From Pseudooceanicola endophyticus (lineage in GTDB: Bacteria; Pseudomonadota; Alphaproteobacteria; Rhodobacterales; Rhodobacteraceae), in assembly GCF_018760365.1 (NCBI RefSeq), contig NZ_JAHIAB010000009.1, forward strand, positions 62,001 to 126,000: a stretch of DNA of 64,000 nt, written 5' to 3'. Below are positions 17,720-25,856 of this stretch, in pieces. The notes below the pieces were generated by a model, which did no database searches, was not told the origin of the DNA, and saw nothing but the letters and a program-made list of their open reading frames with translations. The translations under genes and the position numbers were made by a program. Position 1 is the stretch's first letter; each line of letters opens with the position of its first letter.

Positions 17720-18814
17720 ATGAACCAGACCCGCCTTTCCAACCTGCGTGCCGCCATGGCCGCTTCCGATACCGATCTGGTGGCCATCGGCCCCGGCTCG
17801 CACATGCTCTACCTGCTGGGCTACAATCCCCATGGCGACGAACGCCCCTGCCTGCTGCTGGTCTCTGGCGGCGGCGCGGTGATGCTGATGCCGCAGCTCA
17901 ATGCCGCCAGCGCCCGCGAACATACCGATGTGCCCTTCTGCGAATGGGCCGATGCGGAGGGGCCGGTGGAAGCCCTGCGCGCCGCGCTTGAGAGCATCGG
18001 CGCCGACACAGCCGCCTCGGTCGTGCTGGACGAGACGATGCGCGCCGATTTCGCCTTCCTTGTCATGGATCACCTGCCCCAGGGCTGCCGCCGCCGCTTT
18101 ACCGAGGATACGCTGGGCGCCCTGCGCGCCCGCAAGGATGCCGAGGAATATGCGCTGCTGAAGGCCTCTGCGCTGATCAACGATGCCGCCTTCGAAACCG
18201 CCGTCGCGGCGCTGAAACCCGGCATGAGCGAGCTTGAGCTGGGCGCGATCATCGAGGCACATTATGCCGAAAACGGCGCGACGGTGGCCTTCTGCATCAT
18301 TGGCGGGGCCGGCAACGGCGCCTTCCCGCATCACCACACCGGCCACCGCCCGCTGCAGGCCGGGGATGCCATCGTGGTCGATATCGGCTGCATCAAGGAC
18401 GGCTATCCCTCGGACATGACCCGGATGATGGTGCTGGGCGACAAGCCCGAGGGCTATGACGAGGTCCACGCCGTGGTCGAGGCCGCCGTGCAGGCCGCGC
18501 TGGCAGCCGCGAAACCCGGCGCCCGGGCCCGCGACGTCGATGCCGCCGCCCGTGGCGTGATCGAGGCGGCGGGTTACGGCCCGAACTTCCTGCACCGCAC
18601 TGGCCACGGGCTGGGTGTCGATGTGCACGAACCGCCCTACATCACCTCGGTCAACGACACCGTGCTGGAGGAAGGCATGGTCTTCTCGATCGAGCCGGGC
18701 ATCTACCTGGAAGGCCGCTTCGGCGTCCGGCTGGAGGACATCGTGATCCTGCGCGCCGACGGTCCCGAGATCCTGTCCTCGCTGCCGCGCAGCCTCGCCC
18801 GCGTCCCGACCTGA
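17720..18814 (+). CDS. M24-family metallopeptidase (Xaa-Pro aminopeptidase / creatinase-like)
   Basis: 364 aa with an N-terminal creatinase-type domain and a C-terminal pita-bread domain. The dinuclear metal ligands are all visible: VVDIGCIKDGYPSDMTR (two Asp), HRTGHGLGVDVHEP (His), FSIEPGIY (Glu) and VRLEDIVIL (Glu). That favours a peptidase over a creatinase, which lacks some metal ligands. It follows hyuB by 55 bp and is probably the last gene of the operon. It may hydrolyse a dipeptide or N-substituted amino acid released after ring opening or imported directly. Confidence 0.88.
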   Translation: MNQTRLSNLRAAMAASDTDLVAIGPGSHMLYLLGYNPHGDERPCLLLVSGGGAVMLMPQLNAASAREHTDVPFCEWADAEGPVEALRAALESIGADTAASVVLDETMRADFAFLVMDHLPQGCRRRFTEDTLGALRARKDAEEYALLKASALINDAAFETAVAALKPGMSELELGAIIEAHYAENGATVAFCIIGGAGNGAFPHHHTGHRPLQAGDAIVVDIGCIKDGYPSDMTRMMVLGDKPEGYDEVHAVVEAAVQAALAAAKPGARARDVDAAARGVIEAAGYGPNFLHRTGHGLGVDVHEPPYITSVNDTVLEEGMVFSIEPGIYLEGRFGVRLEDIVILRADGPEILSSLPRSLARVPT

Positions 18815-19072
18815 GGATCCCCCTCCTGCCCTCGCCCCCGGAAGGACCGCCCCTGGGACCGGGACGGTTGCCCGGGCCGGCATGTCCGCCGTGGTCTGCT
18901 GCGGCGGCCTGGTGCGGCAGCTGATCGCGCGGATGGCGCAGGCCTGGAAGGCAAGACAGGGCTGAACGGCGCTGTCGGCAAAGGCCCGCATGGCAAGGTT
19001 CAGCCCGGCGCAGAAAAGCTTCGTACGGCAGCCCCCCTGTTCCGGCCCGGGTCGCCGCGAAGCGGGCCAGCG
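18815..19072. other. Gap between M24 gene and frameshifted regulator
   Basis: 258 bp without a supported gene. A 27-codon reading frame at 18882-18965 lacks a ribosome site and homology I recognise. No strong terminator hairpin is visible after the M24 gene. Confidence 0.4.
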
Positions 19073-19788
19073 CTACAGCTCCATGGACGCGCTCCAGCGC
19101 CGGTCGGCGGCGACCCGGGCACGGATCATCGCGATCTGCGCATCGGCATGGCCGGCGGCCAGTACATCACTGCGGTCGGCATCCCGCGCCGCGATGGCCG
19201 CCACCAGCGCCGCATGCGCATCCAGCCCGGCGACGGTCGGCAGCAGGTCGGGGGCAACGGCACAGAGCCCCGTCAGGCGGCCCCCTCGTCCAAAAGCCGG
19301 AGGCTCAGCGCTTCGAAATGCCGGTTGCGCGCCGCCCCGGCAATGCAGAGGTGAAAGGCATGGTCGGCGGCGATCACCGCCGCCCGATCCCCCGCCTCAA
19401 GAGCCCGGACCACATCCCGCTGGGCGCGGCGGATCCGCACCAGCTCTGCCGGCCCATGTTGCAGCGCCGCACCCCGGGCTGTGGCCCGCGCCATCAGCCG
19501 CAGCGCGTCGAAGAAGGACGGCAAATCCAGAAAGTCGATCTGCGCCACCACCGTTGCCCGGTTGTGCAGGGTGGTGACCAGCCCCCCGGCATCCAGCCGT
19601 ACCAGAGCCTCGCGGATCGGCGTGCGCGACAGGCGAAAGCGCTCCGACAGGGTGGCCTCGTCGATCGGGCTGCCCGGGGGCAGCCGCAGGCCGAGGATCT
19701 CTTCGCGCAGGACCGCGTGGACATGGGCCACCCCCGATCCGCGCCGCGGCGTCCCCCGCCGCCTGTCCCGCCCCGTGCCATCCGTCAT
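19073..19788 (-). pseudogene. GntR/FCD-family regulator interrupted by a frameshift
   Basis: Reading from ATG at 19788 (GGAGG 6 nt upstream) gives a GntR winged helix (ATLSERFRLSRTPIREALV) and the start of an FCD domain, stopping at 19273 after 171 aa. The missing end continues in another frame to a stop at 19073 (FCD-like LDAHAALVAAIAARDADR, then AQIAMIRARV). Adding one base at the C5 run 19281-19285 (G5 on the coding strand) restores a 238-aa protein, the normal FCD length. It is either a true loss of function or a homopolymer sequencing error. It is divergent from the TSUP/amidase genes and may once have regulated them. Confidence 0.8.
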
Positions 19789-19884
19789 GCCGCCCTCCGG
19801 TTCTGCCCCTGCCCCCTCTACGCAGCGCGGCGCCGGTGCCTCCGTCTTGGGCAGAAGATTTTTTGCCCAGATGCGCCTGCCGCT

Positions 19885-19911
19885 TTTCAATTGAACAACG
19901 TTCTATTGAAA
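19885..19911. promoter_or_regulatory. TetR-type operator copy A, upstream of TSUP gene
   Basis: Core TTGAAC-AAC-GTTCTA (19891-19905) flanked by concentric arms TTTCAAT (19885-19891) and ATTGAAA (19905-19911); 22 of 27 positions are symmetric. The core matches copies at 40610 and 42742. TTGAAC (19891-19896) and TATCCT (19914-19919), 17 bp apart, could be the promoter of the TSUP gene, so binding would block transcription. Confidence 0.65.
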
Positions 19912-19957
19912 CCTATCCTCCGCCGCGACCTTCCAGCCTGCCGACGGACCTTCCCCC

Positions 19958-20764
19958 ATGTTCCTGATCTTCGTAGTCATCCTGGCCCTGACCGGCGCCT
20001 TTGCCGGGGTGGTGTCCGGCCTGCTGGGCGTCGGCGGCGGCATCTTCCTGGTGCCGGTCTTCCTGGTGCTGTTCCGCGCCTTCGGCGTCTCCGAAGAGGT
20101 CGTCATGCAGATGTGCGTCGGCACCTCGACCGCGACGATCATCGCCACCTCCCTGCGCTCCGTGGTGACCCACAACGGCAAGGGGGCCGTCGACTGGGGC
20201 GTGCTGAAAAGCTGGGGCCCGGCGATGGGGCTGGGCGCGGTGCTGGGCGTGCTGGCGGCCACCGCGATGCATTCGGACACGCTGATGGCGATCTTCGGCA
20301 TCGTCGCCGCCCTGATGGGGGTCTACATGCTGGCCGGCGCCCCGCGCGGACGCCTGGCGCCCAGCCTGCCCGGCCCCGCCGTCTATGCGCCGCTTTCGGG
20401 CTTCATCGGCTTTGTCTGCGCCATGATGGGCATCGGCGGGGGCACTTTCGGGGTGCCCGCGCTGTCCGCCTTCGGCCTGCCGGTGCAGCGCGCCATCGCC
20501 ACCTCGGCGGGCTTCGGGGCCGTGATCTCGCTTCCCGCCTGCGTGACCTACCTGCTGGGCAGCACCGGGAACGCGCAGACCCTGCCGCTGACGGTGGGCT
20601 ACGTGAACCTGCCCACTTTCGCCCTGATCTCGCTCATGACCTGCCTTACCGTCCCTTTTGGCGTGCGGCTGGCGCATGTGTTACCAGCCGTTCGCTTGCG
20701 GCTGATCTTTGCCTTCTTCATCATCCTCGCCGCGCTGAACATGCTGCGCAAAGCCTTCTTCTGA
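19958..20764 (+). CDS. TSUP-family permease (TauE/SafE-like sulfite/anion exporter)
   Basis: 268 aa, about eight hydrophobic segments in two repeats, each opening with the TSUP motif: GVVSGLLGVGGGIFLVPVF near the N-terminus and FVCAMMGIGGGTFGVPAL in the second half. Family members move sulfite, sulfoacetate or other small organic anions. It is 10 bp upstream of the amidase gene and shares its promoter, so it may export or import a product or substrate of that enzyme. The TetR-like operator copy lies in its promoter. Confidence 0.9.
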   Translation: MFLIFVVILALTGAFAGVVSGLLGVGGGIFLVPVFLVLFRAFGVSEEVVMQMCVGTSTATIIATSLRSVVTHNGKGAVDWGVLKSWGPAMGLGAVLGVLAATAMHSDTLMAIFGIVAALMGVYMLAGAPRGRLAPSLPGPAVYAPLSGFIGFVCAMMGIGGGTFGVPALSAFGLPVQRAIATSAGFGAVISLPACVTYLLGSTGNAQTLPLTVGYVNLPTFALISLMTCLTVPFGVRLAHVLPAVRLRLIFAFFIILAALNMLRKAFF

Positions 20765-20774
20765 AAGGAATCCC

Positions 20775-22277
20775 ATGTCCGATCTTCCCTCCGATCCCGC
20801 AGAGCTCGGTGCCATCGAGGCCCGCCAGCTGATCGCCCGCAAGGCGCTGTCGGCGAAGGAGCTGGCCGAGGCCTGCATCGCCCGGACCGAGGCCGTGGAC
20901 CATGCCGTCAACGCCCTGGTGGCGCGCGATTTCGACGGGCTTCTGGCCGGGGCCGAGGCCGCCGATGCCGCCCAGGCCCGCGGCGAAGTCCAGGGCCCGC
21001 TGCACGGCCTGCCTTTCGGCGTGAAGGACATGATCGACGTCAAGGGCCTGCCCACCACCTTCGGATCAGAGCTGTTCCGCGACAATATCGCGGTGAAGGA
21101 CGATGCCATCGTTGCCGCGATGCGCGCCGCCGGCGCGATCCCGATGGGCAAGACCAACAACCCCGAATGGAGCGCCGGTGGCAACACCCGCAACCGCGTC
21201 TACGGCGCCACCGCCAACCCGCATGACCTGACGCGCACCTGCGCGGGCTCCTCGGGGGGCTCGGCGGCGGGCCTTTCGGCGGGGTATTTCCCGCTGGCAA
21301 CGGGCTCTGACACCGGCGGCAGCCTGCGCAACCCGGCCGCCTTCTGCGGCGTCGTCGGCTACCGCCCTTCTCCGGGCGTGGTGCCGGGCAACACCCGTGG
21401 CATCGGCTATTTCCCGATGTCGACCTCGGGCCCGATGGCGCGCAGCGTCGCCGATGCCGCGCTGATGCTCTCGGTGCTGGCGCGGCCCGACATGAACGAT
21501 CCCTATACCGCCGTGGTGAACGGCAAGACCGCCTGGGATCCGGCCAGCTTTGCCAACCTGCCGCGCCGCGACCTGTCCTCTCTCAACGTGGCCTTCACCG
21601 AGGATTACGGCTTCGCGCCCACCGAAAGCATCGTGCGCGACCACTTCCGCAAGGTGGTGCCGCAGATCGCGCCCTTCTTCGGCACGGTCGAGGACGGCAC
21701 CCCCGATTGCAGCCATGCCGACCGCATCTTCTCGGTGCTGCGCGGTATCCTGTTCGTGTCGACCCACGGCAAGCGCGTTGATGCCCATCCCGACCAGGTC
21801 GGCCCCAACGTGACCGAGAACGTCATCGAGGGTCGCAGCTTCAGCCCCGATGACATCTCGGAGGCCCTGGTGATGCAGGGCAGCTACCACTTCCGCTGGC
21901 AGAAATGGTTCGAGACCCATGATTTCGTGATCTCCCCGGCGGTGACGATCAGCCCGCGCGACTGGCACGAGCTGTACCCGGCGGAAATCGACGGCCACAA
22001 GACCTCCAGCTACTACCACTGGCTGGCGATGGCCTATGCCTCGACCATCGCGGGGCATCCCTCGATCACCATCCCCTGCGGCACCGATGCGAACGGCATG
22101 CCCTTCGGGCTTCAGATCGTCGGCAAGCGTTACGACGACCTGGGCGTACTGGCCGTCGCGGCGGAACTGGAGGCGATCATCGCCGGCCTGTCGGACCTGG
22201 CGCCGAAGGGCCCGGACATCGCGGCACTGAAGGCCGCCGGGCCGCTTTCCGCGGTCGAGGGCTTCCTGAGCCTGTAA
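20775..22277 (+). CDS. Amidase-signature family amidohydrolase
   Basis: 500-aa cytoplasmic hydrolase with the Ser-cisSer-Lys triad: Lys84 in PFGVKDMID, the cis-serine in CAGSSGGSAAGLSAG (about residues 159-160) and the nucleophile Ser183 in GSDTGGSLRNP. Related enzymes include GatA, AtzF and acylamidases. No GatB/GatC partners lie nearby, so a role in tRNA amidation is unlikely. Operon with the TSUP permease; start has GAAAGGA. It probably cleaves a carboxamide or N-acyl amino compound for the regulon that also contains the aminotransferase/DadA cluster (inference from shared operators). Confidence 0.9.
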   Translation: MSDLPSDPAELGAIEARQLIARKALSAKELAEACIARTEAVDHAVNALVARDFDGLLAGAEAADAAQARGEVQGPLHGLPFGVKDMIDVKGLPTTFGSELFRDNIAVKDDAIVAAMRAAGAIPMGKTNNPEWSAGGNTRNRVYGATANPHDLTRTCAGSSGGSAAGLSAGYFPLATGSDTGGSLRNPAAFCGVVGYRPSPGVVPGNTRGIGYFPMSTSGPMARSVADAALMLSVLARPDMNDPYTAVVNGKTAWDPASFANLPRRDLSSLNVAFTEDYGFAPTESIVRDHFRKVVPQIAPFFGTVEDGTPDCSHADRIFSVLRGILFVSTHGKRVDAHPDQVGPNVTENVIEGRSFSPDDISEALVMQGSYHFRWQKWFETHDFVISPAVTISPRDWHELYPAEIDGHKTSSYYHWLAMAYASTIAGHPSITIPCGTDANGMPFGLQIVGKRYDDLGVLAVAAELEAIIAGLSDLAPKGPDIAALKAAGPLSAVEGFLSL

Positions 22278-22283
22278 TCCCCC

Positions 22284-22309
22284 GGAAGGGCGTCCCCGGA
22301 CGCCCTTCC
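22284..22309. terminator. Bidirectional hairpin between amidase and HbpS-like genes
   Basis: GGAAGGGCGTCC (22284-22295) and GGACGCCCTTCC (22298-22309) are a perfect 12-bp inverted repeat between convergent genes. No T-run on either side, so it may act with Rho or mainly protect 3' ends. Confidence 0.6.
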
Positions 22310-22313
22310 CGCC

Positions 22314-22709
22314 TCAGCCCAGGGTGAAGGCGGCGACGACCCGTTCGGCCAGCCGCGTCTCGACATCCTCGACGGCGCCGCTCAGCCCCAGGGCGCCGGC
22401 CAGCTGGCCGTTTCGGTAAAGCGGGATGCCCCCGCCCAGAGGCATGACATCGGGCAGCATGTGCACCGGGCGCCCGGCCCGATAGCTTTCGGCAAAGGCC
22501 CGGGTCGGGCGGTCGTACAGGACGGCGGTGCGCGCCTTCGCCTCGGCGGCACGGTTTGCCCCGGCAATCGCGCCATCCATCCGCGCCAGCAGCACCAGGT
22601 GCCCGCCGGGATCGCTGATCGCGGCGACCACCCGCAGCCCCTCCTGCTGCGCCGCCCCGTGGCAGCGCGCGGCCAGGTCCTGCGCTTCGGCCAGGGTGAT
22701 CGCGGTCAT
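22314..22709 (-). CDS. HbpS/GlcG-family small protein
   Basis: 131 aa, single GlcG/HbpS domain (DUF336). Typical segments are AISDPGGHLVLLARMDGA, the central AEAKARTAVLYDRPTRAF and the C-terminal MPLGGGIPLYRNGQLAGALG. Family members bind heme or small organic acids and are often linked to glycolate or diol catabolism, but few are characterised. The start at 22709 is the first reasonable ATG; its ribosome site is poor (GGGGGC). Divergent from the GntR regulator at 22846, so probably under its control. Confidence 0.8.
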   Translation of the reverse strand: MTAITLAEAQDLAARCHGAAQQEGLRVVAAISDPGGHLVLLARMDGAIAGANRAAEAKARTAVLYDRPTRAFAESYRAGRPVHMLPDVMPLGGGIPLYRNGQLAGALGLSGAVEDVETRLAERVVAAFTLG

Positions 22710-22728
22710 GGCCGAGCCCCCGGCATTT

Positions 22729-22741
22729 TCGTATGAGGATC
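22729..22741. promoter_or_regulatory. Candidate GntR operator, copy 1
   Basis: TCGTATGAGGATC in the 136-bp divergent region between the HbpS-like and GntR genes. Eleven of thirteen positions match TCATATGATGATC at 26877-26889 before the TRAP operon. An imperfect palindrome TTTTC...GAAAA lies next to it at 22765-22786. Confidence 0.4.
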
Positions 22742-22845
22742 GTCCTTCGGACAGGAGATTGATCTTTTCATAGGAGTCTCCGAAAATAATCAGATAAAAT
22801 GTTTCCGGGCGCAGGCCCGGCAATTCAGGAACAGGTCCCAGGACG

Positions 22846-23532
22846 ATGACGGGAAAGACTTTCGTGACCGAGGCAGAGGGCGGCAGCACCGCAGACCGCG
22901 TGCTGCGCCGGATCCGCCACGACATCATCACCAACCGGCTGGGCCCCGGCGACCGGCTGCGGCTGGAACGGCTGCGCGAAGCCTATGGCGCCAGCGTCAG
23001 CACCCTGCGCGAGATCCTGAACCGGCTGGTGGCCGAGGGCTTCGTGGTGGCCGAGGGCAATCGCGGCTTCGGCGTCGCCCCGATCAGCGAACGCGACCTG
23101 CGCGACATCTGCCAGATGCGGCTGCTGCTGGAATGCCATGCCCTGCGCCGCTCGATCGAGGTCGGCGGGCTGGACTGGGAGGCACAGGTCGTCTCGGCGC
23201 ATCACAAGCTGCGCAGCGTCGAGGACCGGCTGATCGGCGGCGACGACAGTCAGGTGATGACCTGGGTCCAGTACGACTGGGACTTCCATCATGCCACCGT
23301 GATGGCCTGCGACATGCCGGTGCTGAGCACGACCCATTCCAACATCTTCGACCGGTTCATGCGCTATCACCTCTACGTGCTGGATTTCCGTGGCCGTCCC
23401 GCAGCCGAGGAACATGCCCGCCTGCGCGATCTGGTGGTCGGGCGCGATGCCGAGGGCGCCGTGGCCCTGCTGAGCGCCCATGTGCGCGCCGGCATGGAGC
23501 ACATCATCGCCAGCGGTCGCATCCCCGCCTGA
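22846..23532 (+). CDS. GntR/FCD-family transcriptional regulator
   Basis: 228 aa. A GntR winged helix occupies about residues 15-80 (LERLREAYGASVSTLREILN) and an all-helical FCD ligand domain follows, with metal-site candidates in YDWDFHHATVMA and the final LLSAHVRAGM. FCD regulators usually sense organic acids such as lactate, glycolate, sugar acids or aromatic acids. It sits between the HbpS-like gene and the convergent dehydroquinase-like/TRAP operon, and shared upstream motifs suggest it controls both. Confidence 0.9.
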   Translation: MTGKTFVTEAEGGSTADRVLRRIRHDIITNRLGPGDRLRLERLREAYGASVSTLREILNRLVAEGFVVAEGNRGFGVAPISERDLRDICQMRLLLECHALRRSIEVGGLDWEAQVVSAHHKLRSVEDRLIGGDDSQVMTWVQYDWDFHHATVMACDMPVLSTTHSNIFDRFMRYHLYVLDFRGRPAAEEHARLRDLVVGRDAEGAVALLSAHVRAGMEHIIASGRIPA

Positions 23533-23538
23533 GCGGGC

Positions 23539-23985
23539 TCAGGCCGCCGCGCGTTCGGCGGCCATCTCCAGCAGCAGGCGCACGGCATGGCCGTAGCCCC
23601 GCGTGCCCGTCCCCGCCATGACCGCCGTCGCCACCCCCGAGACCAGGGAATTGTGGTACATCGCCTCGCGCTTGTGGACGTTGGAGATGTGGAACTCGAT
23701 CAGCGGGTGGGGATACATCTTCAGCGCATCCATGATCGCCATGGAATAGAAAGTGAAGGCCGCCGGGTTGATCAGCAGGGCGCAGGAGCCCTCGATCGCC
23801 TCGTGGATCCAGTCGATCATCTCGGATTCCGAATTGGTCTGGCGGAAGACCAGTCCGGTGTCGCCGGCGGCCTCGGCGCAGATCCGTTCGACCTCGGCCA
23901 GGGTGACATGGCCGTAGATATGCGGCTCGCGCTGACCCAGGCGGTTGAGGTTCGGACCGTTGAGGACATAGACGGGTTTGGTCAT
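23539..23985 (-). CDS. Type II 3-dehydroquinate dehydratase homologue with altered active site
   Basis: 148 aa, normal length for the AroQ dodecamer family, and overall fold marks are clear: LNGPNLNRLGQREPHIYG (lid Arg and Tyr present), NSESEMIDWIHEA, EFHISNVHKRE (catalytic His present). Two residues conserved in true enzymes are changed: the His of the usual N-x-G-x-x-THTS motif is Phe (NPAAFTFYS), and the Arg of RExFR is Tyr (REAMYHNS). The glycine in that loop is Ala as well. It is last in the TRAP operon, 6 bp after the permease gene. It probably acts on a compound related to quinate or dehydroshikimate rather than serving aromatic amino-acid synthesis. Confidence 0.85.
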   Translation of the reverse strand: MTKPVYVLNGPNLNRLGQREPHIYGHVTLAEVERICAEAAGDTGLVFRQTNSESEMIDWIHEAIEGSCALLINPAAFTFYSMAIMDALKMYPHPLIEFHISNVHKREAMYHNSLVSGVATAVMAGTGTRGYGHAVRLLLEMAAERAAA

Positions 23986-23991
23986 GTGCGT

Positions 23992-25287
23992 TTATCCATT
24001 GTAGCCAAAGAGGCGTGGCAGCCAGAGCGAGAGGTCCGGCACCAGCGTGATGAGGAGGAGCGCCACCAGAAGCGCCACCAGGAAGGGCAGCACCTCGCGG
24101 ATGATCTGGCTGAGCTTGCAGCCCGAGATCGAGGTCATGACGAACAGCAGCAGCCCGTAGGGCGGCGTGATCAGCCCCAGCATGATGTTGACGACGCAGA
24201 CGATGCCGAAATGCACCATGTCGATGCCAAGCGCCTGGGCGGTGGGGATGAAGACCGGCACGATCACCAGCAGGATCGTCGTGCCCTCCAGCAGGCAGCC
24301 CAGCACCAGCAGGATGGCGTTGACGATCAGCAGGAAGACCACCGGCGACAGGTCGAAGCCGGACAGCCAGGCGCTGAGGGTGGCGGGGATGTTCTCGACC
24401 GTGACGACGTAGTTGAAGACCAGCGACCCGGCGATCAGCATCCCGATGGAGGCGGTGGTGCGCGCGCTCGACAGCACCGAACCATAGGCCGATTTCAGCG
24501 TCACGCTGCGATACAGCAGAGCCGAGACCAGCAGAGCATAAAGCGCGGCGACGGCGGCGGCCTCGGTCGGGGTGGTGGCGCCGCCGTAGATCCCGCCCAG
24601 CAGCACCACCGGCATCATCAGCGCCGGCACCGCGTTGAAGGTGATCCGGGGCAGCGCGCGCAGCGGCACCGGGGGCTCGACCGGGAAGTTCCGGCGCCGG
24701 GCCGTGACCAGGATGATGACGACCTGCACCAGCCCCATCAGCAGGCCCGGGACCACCCCGGCCAGGAACAGGTAGCCGATCGAGGCATCCGAGACGAGCG
24801 CGTAGATCACCATCGGGATCGAAGGCGGGATGATCGGACCGATCACCGCGGTCGAGGCGGTCAGGGCGGCGGCGAAGGCGGGCGGGTACTTGCCCCCCTC
24901 GGTCATCATCCGCTGCATCATCTTGCCGGACCCAGCCGCATCGGCGATGGCCGATCCCGACATGCCCGCGAAGATGATCGACTGCGCCACGTTGACCAGC
25001 GCCAGCCCGCCCGGGAAACGCCCGATGAAGGCATTGCAGAAGGCCAGCAGCCGCAGGGTCATGTTGCCGGCATTCATCAGCTCGGCCGCGAGGATGAAAA
25101 GCGGCACCGCCAGCAGGATATAGCTTGAGAACATGCCGTTCAGCAGCTGCTCGGCGGCGGTGCCCATGTCCGACCCGCTCAGCAGCAGGTAGAGGATCGA
25201 GGAGGCGATCATCGCATGGCCGACCGGAAGCCCCAGCAGCGCCAGCAGAACGATCGACAGGACGGAGGCAGTGAAGGGATCGATCAC
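23992..25287 (-). CDS. dctM: TRAP transporter large permease (DctM)
   Basis: 431 aa, a dozen or so hydrophobic segments. GTG at 25287 overlaps the small-subunit stop (GTGA) with GAGGAGG upstream. Typical motifs: PLFILAAELMNAG, FAGMSGSAIADAAGSGKMM, IGPIIPPSIPMVIYA and GLITPPYGLLLFV. It forms the Na+-coupled transport channel with the DctQ protein. Organic acids are the usual cargo. Confidence 0.93.
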   Translation of the reverse strand: MIDPFTASVLSIVLLALLGLPVGHAMIASSILYLLLSGSDMGTAAEQLLNGMFSSYILLAVPLFILAAELMNAGNMTLRLLAFCNAFIGRFPGGLALVNVAQSIIFAGMSGSAIADAAGSGKMMQRMMTEGGKYPPAFAAALTASTAVIGPIIPPSIPMVIYALVSDASIGYLFLAGVVPGLLMGLVQVVIILVTARRRNFPVEPPVPLRALPRITFNAVPALMMPVVLLGGIYGGATTPTEAAAVAALYALLVSALLYRSVTLKSAYGSVLSSARTTASIGMLIAGSLVFNYVVTVENIPATLSAWLSGFDLSPVVFLLIVNAILLVLGCLLEGTTILLVIVPVFIPTAQALGIDMVHFGIVCVVNIMLGLITPPYGLLLFVMTSISGCKLSQIIREVLPFLVALLVALLLITLVPDLSLWLPRLFGYNG

Positions 25288-25796
25288 GGCGCCTCCTCCC
25301 CGGGGCCGCGCGCGACCTCGGGCGGGGCGCCCCGCAGGGCCCGCCACAGCAACCAGGCGTAGCGCACCAGGATCGCCACCGCGAAGAGGATGTAGATCGA
25401 ATAGACCAGGTCGAAGCGCAGATCGAGGTAGGAGGTGTCCTGGATCTTCATGAAGGTGACGAAATCGAAGGCCGCCGGCAGCGACACGCCGTAGAGGAAC
25501 AGCAGCGCCGCGCAGGCCAGGATCGTCATGACCCGACGCAGCCGCGGCCCGACCATCGAGATCAGGAAATCAAAGCGGATCTCCTCGCGTTCACGCAGCA
25601 CGAAGGCCGCCCCCCAGAGCACCAGCCAGACCCACATGATCGTGGTCAGCTCCGAGGCGCCGCCGCTGGGCAGGTTCAGCAGGTAGCGGAAGGCCACCTG
25701 CACGATGAAGGCGGCGAACATCACCGCCAGCATCAGGGCGGCCACATTCTCGGCCCGGCGCCGCAGCCAGGCCCCGATGACGATCAGTCGTTGCAC
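25284..25796 (-). CDS. dctQ: TRAP transporter small permease (DctQ)
   Basis: 170 aa with four predicted membrane helices. Family marks: the VQVAFRYLLNLPSGGASELT segment after helix one, WLVLWGAAFVLREREEIRFD and the YSIYILFAVAILVRYAW terminal helix. It follows the binding-protein gene with a 60-bp gap containing a hairpin, and is coupled to DctM by a 4-bp overlap. Confidence 0.92.
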   Translation of the reverse strand: MQRLIVIGAWLRRRAENVAALMLAVMFAAFIVQVAFRYLLNLPSGGASELTTIMWVWLVLWGAAFVLREREEIRFDFLISMVGPRLRRVMTILACAALLFLYGVSLPAAFDFVTFMKIQDTSYLDLRFDLVYSIYILFAVAILVRYAWLLWRALRGAPPEVARGPGEEAP

Positions 25797-25813
25797 GTCT
25801 CTCTCTCCTCTGG

Positions 25814-25844
25814 GCCGCCGCCCCCGGGGGCCGGGCGCGGCGGC
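25814..25844 (-). other. Intercistronic hairpin after the TRAP binding-protein gene
   Basis: GCCGCCGC (25814-25821) pairs with GCGGCGGC (25837-25844), 8 bp, with further CCCC/GGGG pairing possible inside. No T-run; probable stabiliser of the dctP message. Confidence 0.5.
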
Positions 25845-25856
25845 ATGGGGCCGGCC

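Noticed and set aside
13757-17805. Long minus-strand frames opposite hyuA and hyuB
   Set aside because: No recognisable domains; they mirror the codon pattern of the sense strand.
18882-18965. 27-codon plus-strand frame (MSAVVCCGGLVRQ...) after the M24 gene
   Set aside because: No good ribosome site, no homology recognised and too short to judge by composition.
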